A stretch of 64,000 nucleotides of DNA from CBDEGU01 sp965238045 (GCA_965238045.1 CBDEGU010000012.1:1550001-1614000), one strand, 5' to 3'; positions 1-9,634 are shown, numbered from the stretch's first letter. Notes: generated from the letters alone by a model not told the origin. A program made the numbers and translations.

Positions 1-333
1 GGGCTCGGGTGGATCGTCAAGCCCGGCAAGGGCGAATTCATCGGCCGCGACGCTCTTGCGGAGCAGAAGAAAAAAGGTCTGACCCGCCGTCTGCGAGGCA
101 TTGAGATGAAGGGCCGGGGCATTGCCCGCGATGGCTACCGCGTTTTCTTGAATGGCGAGGACGCCGGCTGGGTGACGAGCGGTTCTCCGGGCCCATTCAT
201 TGAGAAAAACATAGGACTGTGCATGCTTTCTCCGGCGGAGATTGAGGCCGGGCGCGGTGTGGAAGTCGAAATTCGTACGCGGCGGGTCGAGGCCGAAGTC
301 GTGCCGCTGCCATTTTATTCCAGAAAGAGGTAA
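1..333 (+). CDS. gcvT: Aminomethyltransferase GcvT, C-terminal part (5' end outside window)
   Basis: T-protein of the glycine cleavage system. It transfers the aminomethyl carbon from the H-protein lipoyl arm to tetrahydrofolate, releasing ammonia, in the cytosol. The frame is open from base 1 and ends at TAA 331-333, giving about 110 residues. The fragment carries the family C-terminal barrel signature: F-I-G-R-D-A-L near residue 13, a Y-R-V-F..G-E-D-A-G-W-V-T-S-G-S-P-G-P run and a final V-P-L-P-F-Y. It lies 7 bases before gcvH and is followed by gcvPA and gcvPB on the same strand, the usual gcv operon order. The promoter and any glycine riboswitch would be upstream of the window. Confidence 0.93.
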   Translation, partial: GLGWIVKPGKGEFIGRDALAEQKKKGLTRRLRGIEMKGRGIARDGYRVFLNGEDAGWVTSGSPGPFIEKNIGLCMLSPAEIEAGRGVEVEIRTRRVEAEVVPLPFYSRKR

Positions 334-340
334 AGACGCC

Positions 341-730
341 ATGTATCCGGGCGATTTTCGTTACTCGAAAGAACATGAATGGGTCCGAGTCGATGGGGAC
401 GACGCCACGATCGGCATCACGCACCATGCCCAGGACCAGCTTGGCGACATCGTCTTCGTGGAACTGCCCAAGACCGGGGCGAAGCTGCAGCAGAAGCAGT
501 CGTTCGCCACGGTGGAATCGGTGAAAGCCATCTCGGACATCTACGCTCCGCTCAGCGGCGAAGTGATCGAGGTGAATGAGACTCTCATCGACCACCCTGA
601 AAAGCTGAATGAGAGTCCGCACGAGGACGGCTGGCTGATCAAGATCAGGATCGAAGACCGCACGGCGATCGAAACTCTGATGACCGCCGAGGATTATCAA
701 ACCTACGCCGACGCCGAGACGGAGTCCTAG
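341..730 (+). CDS. gcvH: Glycine cleavage system H protein
   Basis: Lipoyl carrier protein (129 aa) that shuttles the aminomethyl group between GcvP and GcvT. The motif F-A-T-V-E-S-V-K-A-I-S-D places the lipoylated lysine at K62. The length is typical for the family. The start is set at ATG 341 (M-Y-P-G-D-F-R-Y); the frame is open further upstream, but that part overlaps gcvT and has no family similarity. AAAGAGG lies about 12 bases before the ATG. It sits between gcvT and gcvPA with gaps of 7 and 4 bases, so it is almost certainly co-transcribed. Confidence 0.96.
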   Translation: MYPGDFRYSKEHEWVRVDGDDATIGITHHAQDQLGDIVFVELPKTGAKLQQKQSFATVESVKAISDIYAPLSGEVIEVNETLIDHPEKLNESPHEDGWLIKIRIEDRTAIETLMTAEDYQTYADAETES

Positions 731-734
731 CGGC

Positions 735-2066
735 GTGCGCTACCTGCCCAAGTCACCCGGTGAGCGCCGCGAGATGCTGGCCACACTGGGACTGGAATCG
801 GCCGAGGAGTTGTTTTCCCAACTGCCGGCGGATCTTCTGCTGCAACGTCCCCTTGACATTCCGCCGGGGAAATCGGAATACGAAATCATCGCGGACTTCG
901 AGCGTCTCGCCGCGGACAACGCGGAGGGTTACGCCTCGTTCCTGGGGGCGGGCGTCTACCGGCACTATCGGCCGGTGATCATTGATGCGCTGGTCACGCG
1001 CGGGGAATTCCTCACTTCCTACACGCCCTATCAGGCCGAGATCTCCCAGGGGGTTCTCGCGGCGATCTTTGAATTTCAGACCATGGCCACGCAGCTCACC
1101 GGCATGGAGGTCGCCAACGCCTCGATGTACGACGGCTCGACCGCCGTGCCCGAAGCGGCCATGATGGCGGTTCGCATTACCGGCCGCGATAAGATTCTGG
1201 TGGCCGGCTCGCTGCACCCCGAGTACCGGGAGGTGCTCGATACCTATCGCCAGCATCAAGATCCGCCGGCCGAGACCATCGCGTATCAGAAGGAGAGCGG
1301 CCAGCTCGATCTCGCGGATCTCGAAGCCAAGCTCAGCGAGGAAGTGGCGGCGGTGATCGTGCAGTCGCCGAACTTTTTCGGCATCATCGAACAGACACGA
1401 CAAGCGGCCGATCTGGCCCATAAGCACGGCGCGCTGTTGGTGGTCATCTTCACCGAGGCCGTCTCGCTTGGCCTGCTCGAACCGCCGCGCGAAGCGGATA
1501 TCGTGGCTGGCGAGATGCAGTCGTTCGCACACCCGCCAAGCTATGGAGGCCCTTTTGTCGGCGTGCTGGCGACCCGGCGGAAATATATTCGCCAGATTCC
1601 GGGCCGGCTGGCCGGCCAAACAGTGGACGCCGACGGCCATCGCGCATTTTGCCTGACGCTGGCGACCCGCGAGCAGCACATTCGGCGTGCCAAGGCGACT
1701 TCGAATATCTGCACCAACCAGGCCCTGGTTGCGCTCATGGCGACCATCTATATGACGGTGTTCGGCAAGCAGGGCTTGCGCGAGCTGGCCGAGCAGAATT
1801 TGGCGAAGGCCCACTATCTGGCCGATCGCATCCGTGACGAAGGCGGGGAAATCGTCTTTCGGGGGCCGTATTTCAACGAGTTCGTCGCGCGCCCCAGGCA
1901 TCGCTCTGGAAGGGAAGTCTTTGAGAGCGCCTTGGACGACAAGATCATCGGCGGCCTCGATCTGGGCCGATTCTACCCGCAACTCGAGGGCAGCTTGCTG
2001 ATCTGCGCGACCGAGATGAACCGGCGCGAGGACATGGATCGCTTCGCCGCGAAGTTTGCGGCCTAG
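735..2066 (+). CDS. gcvPA: Glycine dehydrogenase (decarboxylating) subunit 1
   Basis: N-terminal half of the split P-protein (443 aa). With GcvPB it forms the PLP-dependent glycine decarboxylase that loads the aminomethyl group onto lipoyl-GcvH. The family signatures include M-R-Y-L-P at the start, F-L-G-A-G-V-Y-R-H-Y and L-T-S-Y-T-P-Y-Q-A-E-I-S-Q-G. It starts at GTG 735, four bases after the gcvH stop, and no better ATG is available because family alignment begins right at this start. The catalytic lysine is in the partner subunit, as expected for the two-subunit form. Confidence 0.96.
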   Translation: MRYLPKSPGERREMLATLGLESAEELFSQLPADLLLQRPLDIPPGKSEYEIIADFERLAADNAEGYASFLGAGVYRHYRPVIIDALVTRGEFLTSYTPYQAEISQGVLAAIFEFQTMATQLTGMEVANASMYDGSTAVPEAAMMAVRITGRDKILVAGSLHPEYREVLDTYRQHQDPPAETIAYQKESGQLDLADLEAKLSEEVAAVIVQSPNFFGIIEQTRQAADLAHKHGALLVVIFTEAVSLGLLEPPREADIVAGEMQSFAHPPSYGGPFVGVLATRRKYIRQIPGRLAGQTVDADGHRAFCLTLATREQHIRRAKATSNICTNQALVALMATIYMTVFGKQGLRELAEQNLAKAHYLADRIRDEGGEIVFRGPYFNEFVARPRHRSGREVFESALDDKIIGGLDLGRFYPQLEGSLLICATEMNRREDMDRFAAKFAA

Positions 2067-2086
2067 CACGGGCGAATGAGTTTGAC

Positions 2087-3580
2087 ATGATTCAAAAAGT
2101 ACGAGCGCATCCCACACAAAACGAGGGGCTCATCTTCGAGCGTTCGTCTCCGGGAAAGAAGGGCTATCAGTTGCCTGCTCTCGATGTGCCCGCGCTCGAT
2201 CCGCGGGCGGCCCTGGGCGCGGAGCAGGTGCGCGATGAGATCGCCGATTTCCCGGAAGTCAGCGAAGTGGAGATCGTGCGCCACTTCACTCGTCTTTCGA
2301 CCTGGAATTACGCCATCGATCTGGGTCTGTACCCGCTCGGTTCCTGCACGATGAAATACAATCCGCGGCTGAATGAGCATGTCGCGCGGATCGGCGGACT
2401 GGCCAACGCGCATCCCTATCAGCCCGAGGAGTTGTCGCAAGGCGTGATGCGGGTGCAGGTGCAGCTCGAGCAATACTTGGCTGAAATTTGCGGCATGGAC
2501 GCGGTGACGTTGCAGCCAGCGGCCGGAGCGCATGGCGAGCAGACGGGCATCCTGTTGATCCGCGCGTATCTAGAATCACAAGGCGACCCGCGCAAGAAGG
2601 TGCTGATTCCCGATTCGGCGCATGGCACGAACCCGGCCACGGCAGCGATCGCGGGTTATGACGTCGAGGAGATTCGCTCCAACGATGAGGGCATGATCGA
2701 CCCGGCCGAGCTGGCGCGCCGCGCCGACGACACCGTAGCCGGACTGATGGTCACCAACCCTAATACGCTGGGTATTTTCGAGAAAGACATCGTCAAGGTG
2801 GCCGAGATTCTCCACGCCAAGGGCGCGCAGCTTTACATGGACGGGGCCAACATGAACGCTCTAGTCGGCATCACGCGCCCGGGCGATTTCGGCGTGGACG
2901 TGATGCACCTGAATCTGCACAAGACGTTTTCGACGCCCCACGGCGGCGGAGGGCCCGGCGGCGGTCCGGTCGCGGTCAAGGCTCACCTGACGCCCCATCT
3001 GCCGATACCTCGCATCGAAGAGAAAGACGGGCGTCTCCGCTACGCCCGCCCGGCGGGGGCCAGCATCGGGCGCATGCGAGCTTACTGCGGGAATTTCGGC
3101 GTGCTCGTGCGCGCTCTGGCGTACATTCTGGCGCACGGCGGCGACGGGCTGCGCAACGCCACGATCGACGCCGTACTCAACGCCAACTATATTCGCAAGG
3201 GCCTCGAGGACCGCTATGCGCTGCCCTACCAGGCTCCCTCGATGCACGAGTGCGTTTTTAGCGACGACAAGCAGTCGGCGCTGGGAGTGAAAACGGGCGA
3301 CATCGCCAAGCGTTTAATCGACTACGGCTTCCACCCCTATACGGTCAGTTTTCCGCTGATCGTGCATGGCGCTTTGATGATCGAGCCCACCGAAACCGAA
3401 AGCAAGCAGGAACTGGATCTGTTTATCGGCGCGCTGCGCTCGATCGCCGATGAAGTGGAAAATGATCCCGAGCTGGTGAAGTCGGCGCCGCACAGCACAC
3501 GGACGAAGCGAGTCAACGAAACGCAAGCCGCCCGGCGGCCGGTCGTGCGGTGGACTCCCGCGGACGCATCAGGCACCTAG
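2087..3580 (+). CDS. gcvPB: Glycine dehydrogenase (decarboxylating) subunit 2
   Basis: C-terminal, PLP-binding half of the P-protein (497 aa). The motif L-N-L-H-K-T-F-S-T-P-H-G-G-G-G-P-G-G-G places the Schiff-base lysine at K279. S-A-H-G-T-N-P-A and P-L-G-S-C-T-M-K-Y-N-P are also diagnostic. The gene follows gcvPA by 20 bases and is the last gene of the operon; a hairpin at 3611-3639 lies downstream. The last ~35 residues, rich in Arg and Ala, are less conserved. Confidence 0.96.
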   Translation: MIQKVRAHPTQNEGLIFERSSPGKKGYQLPALDVPALDPRAALGAEQVRDEIADFPEVSEVEIVRHFTRLSTWNYAIDLGLYPLGSCTMKYNPRLNEHVARIGGLANAHPYQPEELSQGVMRVQVQLEQYLAEICGMDAVTLQPAAGAHGEQTGILLIRAYLESQGDPRKKVLIPDSAHGTNPATAAIAGYDVEEIRSNDEGMIDPAELARRADDTVAGLMVTNPNTLGIFEKDIVKVAEILHAKGAQLYMDGANMNALVGITRPGDFGVDVMHLNLHKTFSTPHGGGGPGGGPVAVKAHLTPHLPIPRIEEKDGRLRYARPAGASIGRMRAYCGNFGVLVRALAYILAHGGDGLRNATIDAVLNANYIRKGLEDRYALPYQAPSMHECVFSDDKQSALGVKTGDIAKRLIDYGFHPYTVSFPLIVHGALMIEPTETESKQELDLFIGALRSIADEVENDPELVKSAPHSTRTKRVNETQAARRPVVRWTPADASGT

Positions 3581-3610
3581 CCGCGCAGCCGGCCTTACGC
3601 TAGAGGGGTC

Positions 3611-3639
3611 TCGGCGACAGTTGACTAGTCTGTCGCCGA
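3611..3639. terminator. Bidirectional hairpin between convergent gcvPB and SGNH gene
   Basis: TCGGCGACAG (3611-3620) pairs perfectly with CTGTCGCCGA (3630-3639) around a 9-base loop. It lies 30 bases after the gcvPB stop, and the stop codon of the convergent gene (3625-3627) lies inside the loop. There is no clear T tract on either side, so a terminator role is inferred from position and stem strength only. Confidence 0.5.
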
Positions 3640-4734
3640 ATTGACGGCGGACGCCGATTCTGAGTCCGGTCTCCAGCTTTGGAAAATCTCGTTCCCGGCA
3701 AGATGCTGCAAAAGCACGTCGCCGACGATCTTATGGCCCTTCGAGGTGAGGTGAAGCGTATCGTAATAGAGGTTCGGTCTCCCGCCTTTGCGCATGTCGT
3801 CGAATACGTCGAGAACGGGGATCCCATGCTTGTTACACAGCGAGGCCATGATTTTCTGCGGTTTCAGAACGTATGCTCGATCCCGGGCAAGAAAGTTTTC
3901 CTCTAATTGTGGGCCGAAGGGAATCATCAGAACCACCAACTGTCCTCCCTTTCCCACGGTCAAATTCTTGATGGCGACCAATTGTTCCTCGAAGGTTGCC
4001 CAACCGTCATCCCTCCATGCGAGAGCGAACCCGGGGTACTTCTGCCAGGGATATTCGTACACCTCGCGCTGCCACTCCATAACGAGGAACCGGAGACGCA
4101 CGGCGAGATAGCTCCAGTTGGGCAGCCAGGCGAGGGGATCTCCCTGTTGGGATAGGAACGCCCACGCCTGCAGGGCCTCTTCGGTGTAGAGGAGCCCGCT
4201 CGTCTCGTCAAGCCGGTGAAGGAATTTTTCGTTGTCGTTCAACGTATATTGAAGAATGACTAGATCCGGGTGGTAGGGCAGCAAGACGTGCTCGAGCATC
4301 AGCCGTTCTTGGTAGGCCGTAAAACCAGAGATCCCCGCATTGATGACCTCCGCGCGTCCTTCGTAAGCCTGTTGGAGAACCGCAGCAAATAGCTTGTCCG
4401 GCTTGTAATCCCAGTCCGCCAGAACCGAGACGGAGTCTCCCAGTATGATGATCCGCGACTGACCCTCCGGCTTGTCGAGGGCGACTTCCTTGTCGCGGAT
4501 TCCCAACGAATTCACACCTTCGTAGTCTGGGTTGTAGCGAAACCCGAGGACGGCGTCAGCGATCATCTTCATCCTGTGGGAGGTCTCGGAAAAAGGGACG
4601 ACCCGGGATCGCAGGGTACCGATGGCTCCCCAGAGCCCGCTTGCATCCCTGACACGCAGGATACATTCGCCAGTCAGGAGCCCGACCGCCAGGCTCATGG
4701 TCAAAGCGATGGCGTGGAAGAGTATGTTTTTCAC
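3625..4734 (-). CDS. Membrane-anchored SGNH/GDSL-type hydrolase
   Basis: Protein of 369 aa with one N-terminal hydrophobic segment (about residues 5-22), so probably anchored with the domain outside the cytoplasm. The SGNH blocks are in order: I-L-G-D-S-V (Ser101), N-A-G-I-S-G (132-137), L-N-D-N (165-168) and D-T-L-H (D325/H328). All four conserved residues are present, so an active esterase or O-acetyl hydrolase acting on sugars or wall polymers is likely; the substrate cannot be told. It starts at GTG 4734. It is convergent with gcvPB and is not functionally linked to it. Confidence 0.82.
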   Translation of the reverse strand: MKNILFHAIALTMSLAVGLLTGECILRVRDASGLWGAIGTLRSRVVPFSETSHRMKMIADAVLGFRYNPDYEGVNSLGIRDKEVALDKPEGQSRIIILGDSVSVLADWDYKPDKLFAAVLQQAYEGRAEVINAGISGFTAYQERLMLEHVLLPYHPDLVILQYTLNDNEKFLHRLDETSGLLYTEEALQAWAFLSQQGDPLAWLPNWSYLAVRLRFLVMEWQREVYEYPWQKYPGFALAWRDDGWATFEEQLVAIKNLTVGKGGQLVVLMIPFGPQLEENFLARDRAYVLKPQKIMASLCNKHGIPVLDVFDDMRKGGRPNLYYDTLHLTSKGHKIVGDVLLQHLAGNEIFQSWRPDSESASAVNSATD

Positions 4735-5037
4735 TGCCTGCCTGTTGGATTTCTTTACAGCACGATTCCCACAGTTCGATCCCGTGCTTGGCCCGATTGT
4801 AACTTATTCTTACCCGGTTGTCCTGAAAATGGAAGTCTTTCCGGCTGCAATGGTCCCCAGCGTGAGCCGCCTGTTGAAGCCGTGTGGCGAGTCGGCTGAC
4901 TGTTCGCCGATGTAGTCCGTGGAAGCCGAGCCACTCATCGAGAGCGCGGATGGCACGGGCCGCTGCCGATGCTCTCCTCGAGCAACTCCGGTTCCTTTCG
5001 GCCACGGCGGTGGTTATGAACCATGAATCAAAGGTAG

Positions 5038-5065
5038 TTGCATCTTGCTAAGTTATTCATATAAA
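5038..5065 (+). promoter_or_regulatory. Sigma70-like promoter upstream of the FecR-domain gene
   Basis: TTGCAT (5038-5043) and TATAAA (5060-5065) are separated by 16 bases inside a short AT-rich patch of the otherwise GC-rich 4735-5116 interval. A start of transcription near 5072 would give a leader of about 45 bases. The leader contains the strong ribosome binding site GGAGG at 5106-5110, six bases before ATG 5117. The rest of 4735-5037 shows no credible gene. Confidence 0.5.
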
Positions 5066-5116
5066 GTGCGTTAAACATTGGCATTGGGGTTGCTAAGATA
5101 ACGGCGGAGGCACCCT

Positions 5117-7666
5117 ATGAAACGCCAATCGCTGGACTGGGTTTCTGTCCGAATCGCCATGATGCTGGTGGCCGCTTTGGGACTGGCACAGCTTGGCTGG
5201 GCCGCCGAAGAAACCGGCCCGGCGCTGGGGGTGGCCCGCATCAGTCTGACGAACGGCGAAATCTCCATTCAGCGCGGCGACTCCGGCGACTGGATCGAGG
5301 GCGTGGTCAACATGCCGGTCGTGGAAGGCGACACGGTTCGCACCGGCCGGGCGTCACGGGTCGAGTTGCAACTCGACTACTCCAATCTCGTTCGGCTGAG
5401 CGAATCGGCCGAAGTTCATCTGTCCAATATGGGCGAGCGTCAGTTTCGGATTCAAGTGGAACGTGGCGTCGTCAACTACAGCGAACTGCGGGGCGGCGAA
5501 GCGGATATCGACATCGAAACGTCGCTGGTCGTCGTGCGTCCGGAGAAGAATGGACGCTATCGCATCGATGTGCTCGATCAGGACCAAGTTTCGATCACCG
5601 TCCGCAAGGGAAGCGCCGAGGTGGCCTCGGCCGATGGCGTCGAGAAACTCAAGAAGGGGATGCGGATGATCGTCCGGCGGGACGAAAACGGCAGGGTGCA
5701 TTACCGCGTCATGAGCGCCCCGGACAAGGACGCCTGGGATGAATGGAATCAGCGCCGCGACAAAGTGCTGAACAACTCCGACAGCTATCGGCGGCTGAGC
5801 CGGCGCATCACCGGCGGCGAGGACCTCGACGACTACGGACGCTGGCAAAACGTTACCGGCTACGGCGACGTCTGGTTCCCGAGCGTGAGCGGCGGCTGGG
5901 CGCCCTATCGCCATGGCCGCTGGTCGTGGCTCGATTACTATGGCTGGACCTGGGTCGGCTACGAGCCCTGGGGCTGGGCCCCTTATCACTACGGGAGCTG
6001 GTTCCGCCACACGCACTACGGTTGGGGCTGGTATCCGGGCCCGCGCCGCTATCATCACACCTGGCGGCCGGCCTTGGTGGCCTTCTTCGGTTTCGGTCAC
6101 CACTCGGGGTTTAGCTTCGGCGTCGGATTCGGCGGCTACGGGGGCTACGGGGGCTACGGCTGGGTGCCGCTGGCGCCGGGCGAGCGATATCACCCCTGGT
6201 ACGGGCATGGCGGCGGCTATGGCGGCCGTCATGGCGGCGGCAACACCACGATCATCGTGGATAACAGCATCAATATCCGGAACAACTACCGCAACGCCCG
6301 GTTTGCCAATGGCGTATCAGTGCAAGCGGCGGATCGTTTCGGCCGCGGCCTGGGCCACCGGCCCAGCGCGCTGCGGGGCAATGAACTCGACCGCGCCACG
6401 CTGATGAGGGGCCGCCTTCCGGTCGTGCCCGACGCCAGGAGTCAGGGACGCATCGTACGGGCATCGAACCAGGGAGCGGTCTCGGGCCGCTCCCGCCAGA
6501 CGCGCTTCTTCAACACACGCAGCGTTCGCAACACGCCCGCGCGGACGCCCTTTAATCAGCAGCGCGAGCGTATCAGCCAGTCGGTGCGCAGTTTCAGCGA
6601 GGCGAACGGACGGCGCAGGGCCGCGAGCGGCCCGGCAGCCGGTTCCTCGAGCGGGATCGGGCGGACTTCGCCCCGCGCCCGTGCCGGCGCCCGTGCTGGC
6701 GGCGGCGCCGTACCAACACTGAATTCGGGAACCACTAGCGGAGGCGTTCGATCCGGTACGAGAAGGTCGGCGACCACCGCCGCGGTTCCGCGGTCAGGAC
6801 CGGCGCGAACGCGGCGGAGTGTTGTAGCGACTAGCACATCGGGCGGCTCTACGGTCGTCCGGTCTCCTTCGGCGCGGGGTTCCCGGAGCCGCCAGGCAAC
6901 CGTGCCTCGAAGCCGCGGCTTCTCGCCGGCGACAACTTCAACCCTTGGCGGCTGGTCGCGTTTCGGCAGCGGCAGGAGCAGGGGTTCGACACCCCGAGCT
7001 TCGACACCCAGTACCGCGGCTACCCCCAGCGTTTCGTCCGCACCGAGAACCGGCCGCTCGCGAACCTTCGATCTGGCCAACCCGATTACGCGGGAAGGCA
7101 CTTCATCGGGGTGGAGATCGCGCTCTTCGGCGACTTCCTCTTCACGCGAGAGGTCGCCCTCGCGGTCGCGAACCTTCACTCCGCGAACCTCCTCGCGTGT
7201 GCCCAGTGCCAGGGCGCCGAGGTCTTCCGGCTCGTCAACACGGACCGGCACGGCACGGCCCGCCGGAAACGTGCCGCGCAGCCGGTCGCGAGTTCCTTCG
7301 GCTTCACCGGGCTCATCGAGAGGGCGGCGAGGCGGCGGAGCGGCGGTCAGCTCCGGTTCGCGCCGTTCGGCTCCCCCGGCCCAGCGCTCCTCTCCTCGCG
7401 TTAGCCGGTCACGAAACAGCGGGCCAAGCCAAAACCGGTCTGTCAGGCGGCAATCGGCGCCCTCTCGCTCGCGCTCGAGTGCTGGGTCGTCACGACGGTC
7501 TGGCGGAGGCGGATTCCGTTCGGCGGGACGTTCCTCCGGAGGCAGAAGCGGTGGCTCTGTCTCCCGCGGCGGTGGCTCGTCAAGGGGCGGTTCAGTGTCA
7601 AGATCGTCGAGCGGCGGCGGACGCTCTCGCGCCGGCGGACGCTCTCGCGGCGGGTCACGCCGTTGA
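5117..7666 (+). CDS. Exported FecR-domain protein with Trp/Gly-rich middle and Ser/Arg-rich tail
   Basis: Protein of 849 aa. Residues 1-33 look like a signal peptide ending L-G-W-A-A. Residues ~37-190 form a FecR-type beta domain (V-V-E-G-D-T-V-R-T-G..S-R-V-E-L, then L-V-V-V-R-P..G-R-Y-R-I-D-V). Residues ~240-330 are a Trp/Tyr/Gly-rich block (G-W-A-P-Y-R-H-G-R-W and relatives), like the DUF6600 proteins of acidobacteria. A Gly-rich stretch follows. From about residue 440 to the end the protein is dominated by Ser, Arg, Gly and Thr and is probably disordered and strongly basic. FecR here is not beside a sigma factor, so a transport-regulation role is unlikely; a periplasmic or surface structural role is inferred. 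Confidence 0.8.
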   Translation: MKRQSLDWVSVRIAMMLVAALGLAQLGWAAEETGPALGVARISLTNGEISIQRGDSGDWIEGVVNMPVVEGDTVRTGRASRVELQLDYSNLVRLSESAEVHLSNMGERQFRIQVERGVVNYSELRGGEADIDIETSLVVVRPEKNGRYRIDVLDQDQVSITVRKGSAEVASADGVEKLKKGMRMIVRRDENGRVHYRVMSAPDKDAWDEWNQRRDKVLNNSDSYRRLSRRITGGEDLDDYGRWQNVTGYGDVWFPSVSGGWAPYRHGRWSWLDYYGWTWVGYEPWGWAPYHYGSWFRHTHYGWGWYPGPRRYHHTWRPALVAFFGFGHHSGFSFGVGFGGYGGYGGYGWVPLAPGERYHPWYGHGGGYGGRHGGGNTTIIVDNSINIRNNYRNARFANGVSVQAADRFGRGLGHRPSALRGNELDRATLMRGRLPVVPDARSQGRIVRASNQGAVSGRSRQTRFFNTRSVRNTPARTPFNQQRERISQSVRSFSEANGRRRAASGPAAGSSSGIGRTSPRARAGARAGGGAVPTLNSGTTSGGVRSGTRRSATTAAVPRSGPARTRRSVVATSTSGGSTVVRSPSARGSRSRQATVPRSRGFSPATTSTLGGWSRFGSGRSRGSTPRASTPSTAATPSVSSAPRTGRSRTFDLANPITREGTSSGWRSRSSATSSSRERSPSRSRTFTPRTSSRVPSARAPRSSGSSTRTGTARPAGNVPRSRSRVPSASPGSSRGRRGGGAAVSSGSRRSAPPAQRSSPRVSRSRNSGPSQNRSVRRQSAPSRSRSSAGSSRRSGGGGFRSAGRSSGGRSGGSVSRGGGSSRGGSVSRSSSGGGRSRAGGRSRGGSRR

Positions 7667-7720
7667 CCTGCCTCACTCTTTCCATACCTAGAGAGTCATA
7701 AGAGGTACGCCGGACCCCGC

Positions 7721-9520
7721 TCAGCGCGTCGCTGGCGGCGGGTCGGTCCCGCCGCGGCTTAGATCGAACACAACAACCATGTCATCTTCCATCCAAGGCT
7801 CGCCGCAGCAACGGATGAGTTCGCTTCGCAGGTGCCGGTAGACCTCGTCGGGAATGCCCTGCATGCGGCGAAAGGTACGGCGCCCGGTGATGTCGGCCGG
7901 GTCCATTTGCGCTAGCATCTTCTCGCCGTAGCTGTCGAGCTTCTGTTTGTTGATGATGACGGTATCGAAGCCAAGCTTGCGGAGATGATCGTCGTCCAAG
8001 GGGCCTTCAAGCTTCGGCTTGCCAACGAGTTGAGAAAGCATGGGATCGCCGCCGATGAACGCGTCAGCCCCGGCAGGCGCGATCGATACGTATCCATCGG
8101 CCATGGGCAGATTGTGGACCGTCTGCGCCGCAAGGTTCGGACCCGAGCGGCTGCGCAGATGAAACGGGATCGGCAGCACGGCTCCGGCACGGCCCGAGCC
8201 GGCGAGTCGTTGATAGATCGGCGAGATCTCGACCTTCCGCGTGGGATAGGGAATCCAGGAGTACTCGAGACAGATCAACCCCGCCAGCAGACAGAAGGCG
8301 AGATCGCTGCGGCGCCGAAGCGCCGTCCATCCGAAGGCGGTGAGAACCGCCAGGGCGAGCGTCGCCGGGATCATGAACCGGTTCGCCACCCGCAGCAGAT
8401 TGAAGACCGGAACTTGCTCGAGCAGATAGAAAGGCAGCGTGACCGACTCGATCAACCGTCCGTTCCAGAACGGATGCCGCCCCAGGGCGAGCACAAGGCC
8501 AAAGGCTAGCAGCAGGAACCAGAACAAGGCGTCTCGCCGCCGCCGGGCCACCGCCAGCAATCCCATGGCAAGCGGAACGAAGCCGAGATAGCACATGAAC
8601 CCGGCCGAGCCATAGGCGGTCTTGATGTAAGCCGTTGTGGTCGCGCCGCCCCACAACGAGTGTCCGTAGTGAGGAATCCACAAGTAGGCGGCATCGATGC
8701 CGAGATTCTGTGCTTGCTTGTGATAGAAATGCTCGGGCGTGCTGGCCATTTCCACGACAACCGGAGCGGCGGCCGGCAACAGAAGCACTACCGCGATCAG
8801 CGCCGCGACGGCAACATCACGAAGCAGATCCTTGAGCGGCCTCCGCCGTTTCACGAAGACGACCAGTGCCAGCGGCGCCAGCACAACAAATAGCAGCATC
8901 AGTCCCAGGTGCCAGCTATAAAGCGCGTTCGCCGCGAAGCTGCCTCCGAAACCCGCGATGTTCTTCCATCCTCCGGCCCGCCCGAGCCGCACAAGGAAGA
9001 AGAGCGTCAGCGGCATGAACTGCACCGAGATCAGATTCAAGTGCTCGAAAATCTGTTCCATCCGGTGAGGGAAGAAGGCGAATACCAGGCCGGCGAGAAA
9101 GGCCGCCCGCGCATCGCCGGTCAGCTCCTTCGCCAGCAGATACATGCAGAGACCCGAGAGCCACAGCGCAACGATGATACAGAAGTTGTACGCCGCCGTT
9201 GGGCCGAGCGCGGCGGTCAGCGGCATTGCCATCAGCATGTTGAGCGGCGAGTGGGTGTGGAAGATCAGCTTCGCGCCGGTGGGATGAAAAATGAACGAGG
9301 AAAAATAGGGGTGCTGTCCGAGTTCGAGCAGCGCTTTCTTCCACCACCAGAGGTTCCAGTAGTTCTGCCAAATATCGCCGCCGCCATCGGGCAGGGCGGT
9401 GGTGAATTCGATGACCAGAGGAAAGGTCATCAGCAGAGTCAGCAAGAGGTAGGCGAGCGCCGCGAGCGGAGTCCTGGCGAGGCAGGCGGTAATCTTGGAC
9501 GTAGCGGAATCCCTCGGCAT
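7721..9520 (-). CDS. Polytopic membrane protein, GT-C/ArnT-like
   Basis: 599 aa, about ten hydrophobic segments, beginning at residues 18-38. The first exposed loop has P-D-G-G-G-D-I-W-Q-N-Y-W-N, the position where GT-C glycosyltransferases carry an acidic catalytic residue. A soluble C-terminal domain (about 450-590) faces the outside. The overall plan fits lipid-linked sugar transferases of the YfhO/ArnT kind, but no specific subfamily can be named. It lies downstream of the enolase-superfamily gene on the same strand, separated by a 233-base interval with a large inverted repeat, so it is probably transcribed separately. Confidence 0.65.
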   Translation of the reverse strand: MPRDSATSKITACLARTPLAALAYLLLTLLMTFPLVIEFTTALPDGGGDIWQNYWNLWWWKKALLELGQHPYFSSFIFHPTGAKLIFHTHSPLNMLMAMPLTAALGPTAAYNFCIIVALWLSGLCMYLLAKELTGDARAAFLAGLVFAFFPHRMEQIFEHLNLISVQFMPLTLFFLVRLGRAGGWKNIAGFGGSFAANALYSWHLGLMLLFVVLAPLALVVFVKRRRPLKDLLRDVAVAALIAVVLLLPAAAPVVVEMASTPEHFYHKQAQNLGIDAAYLWIPHYGHSLWGGATTTAYIKTAYGSAGFMCYLGFVPLAMGLLAVARRRRDALFWFLLLAFGLVLALGRHPFWNGRLIESVTLPFYLLEQVPVFNLLRVANRFMIPATLALAVLTAFGWTALRRRSDLAFCLLAGLICLEYSWIPYPTRKVEISPIYQRLAGSGRAGAVLPIPFHLRSRSGPNLAAQTVHNLPMADGYVSIAPAGADAFIGGDPMLSQLVGKPKLEGPLDDDHLRKLGFDTVIINKQKLDSYGEKMLAQMDPADITGRRTFRRMQGIPDEVYRHLRSELIRCCGEPWMEDDMVVVFDLSRGGTDPPPATR

Positions 9521-9634
9521 GAAGAACGTGAATGAGTTTCTTGCGGCGCTTCAAGGCGGCGCGGGGAAGCCTTCAGACGGGTGAATGCAAACGAATGACG
9601 ATGGCTTTCGCCACTGACAATCATACAAGAGACC

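Noticed and set aside
753..2117. 454-codon open frame on the minus strand
   Set aside because: It lies opposite gcvPA and gcvPB, which have clear family signatures. Long antisense frames are expected in GC-rich DNA.
6945..7691. 248-codon alternative frame over the Ser/Arg-rich tail
   Set aside because: Composition (Pro/Arg/Ala) is that of a shadow; the FecR frame is continuous through the region with no sign of a frameshift.
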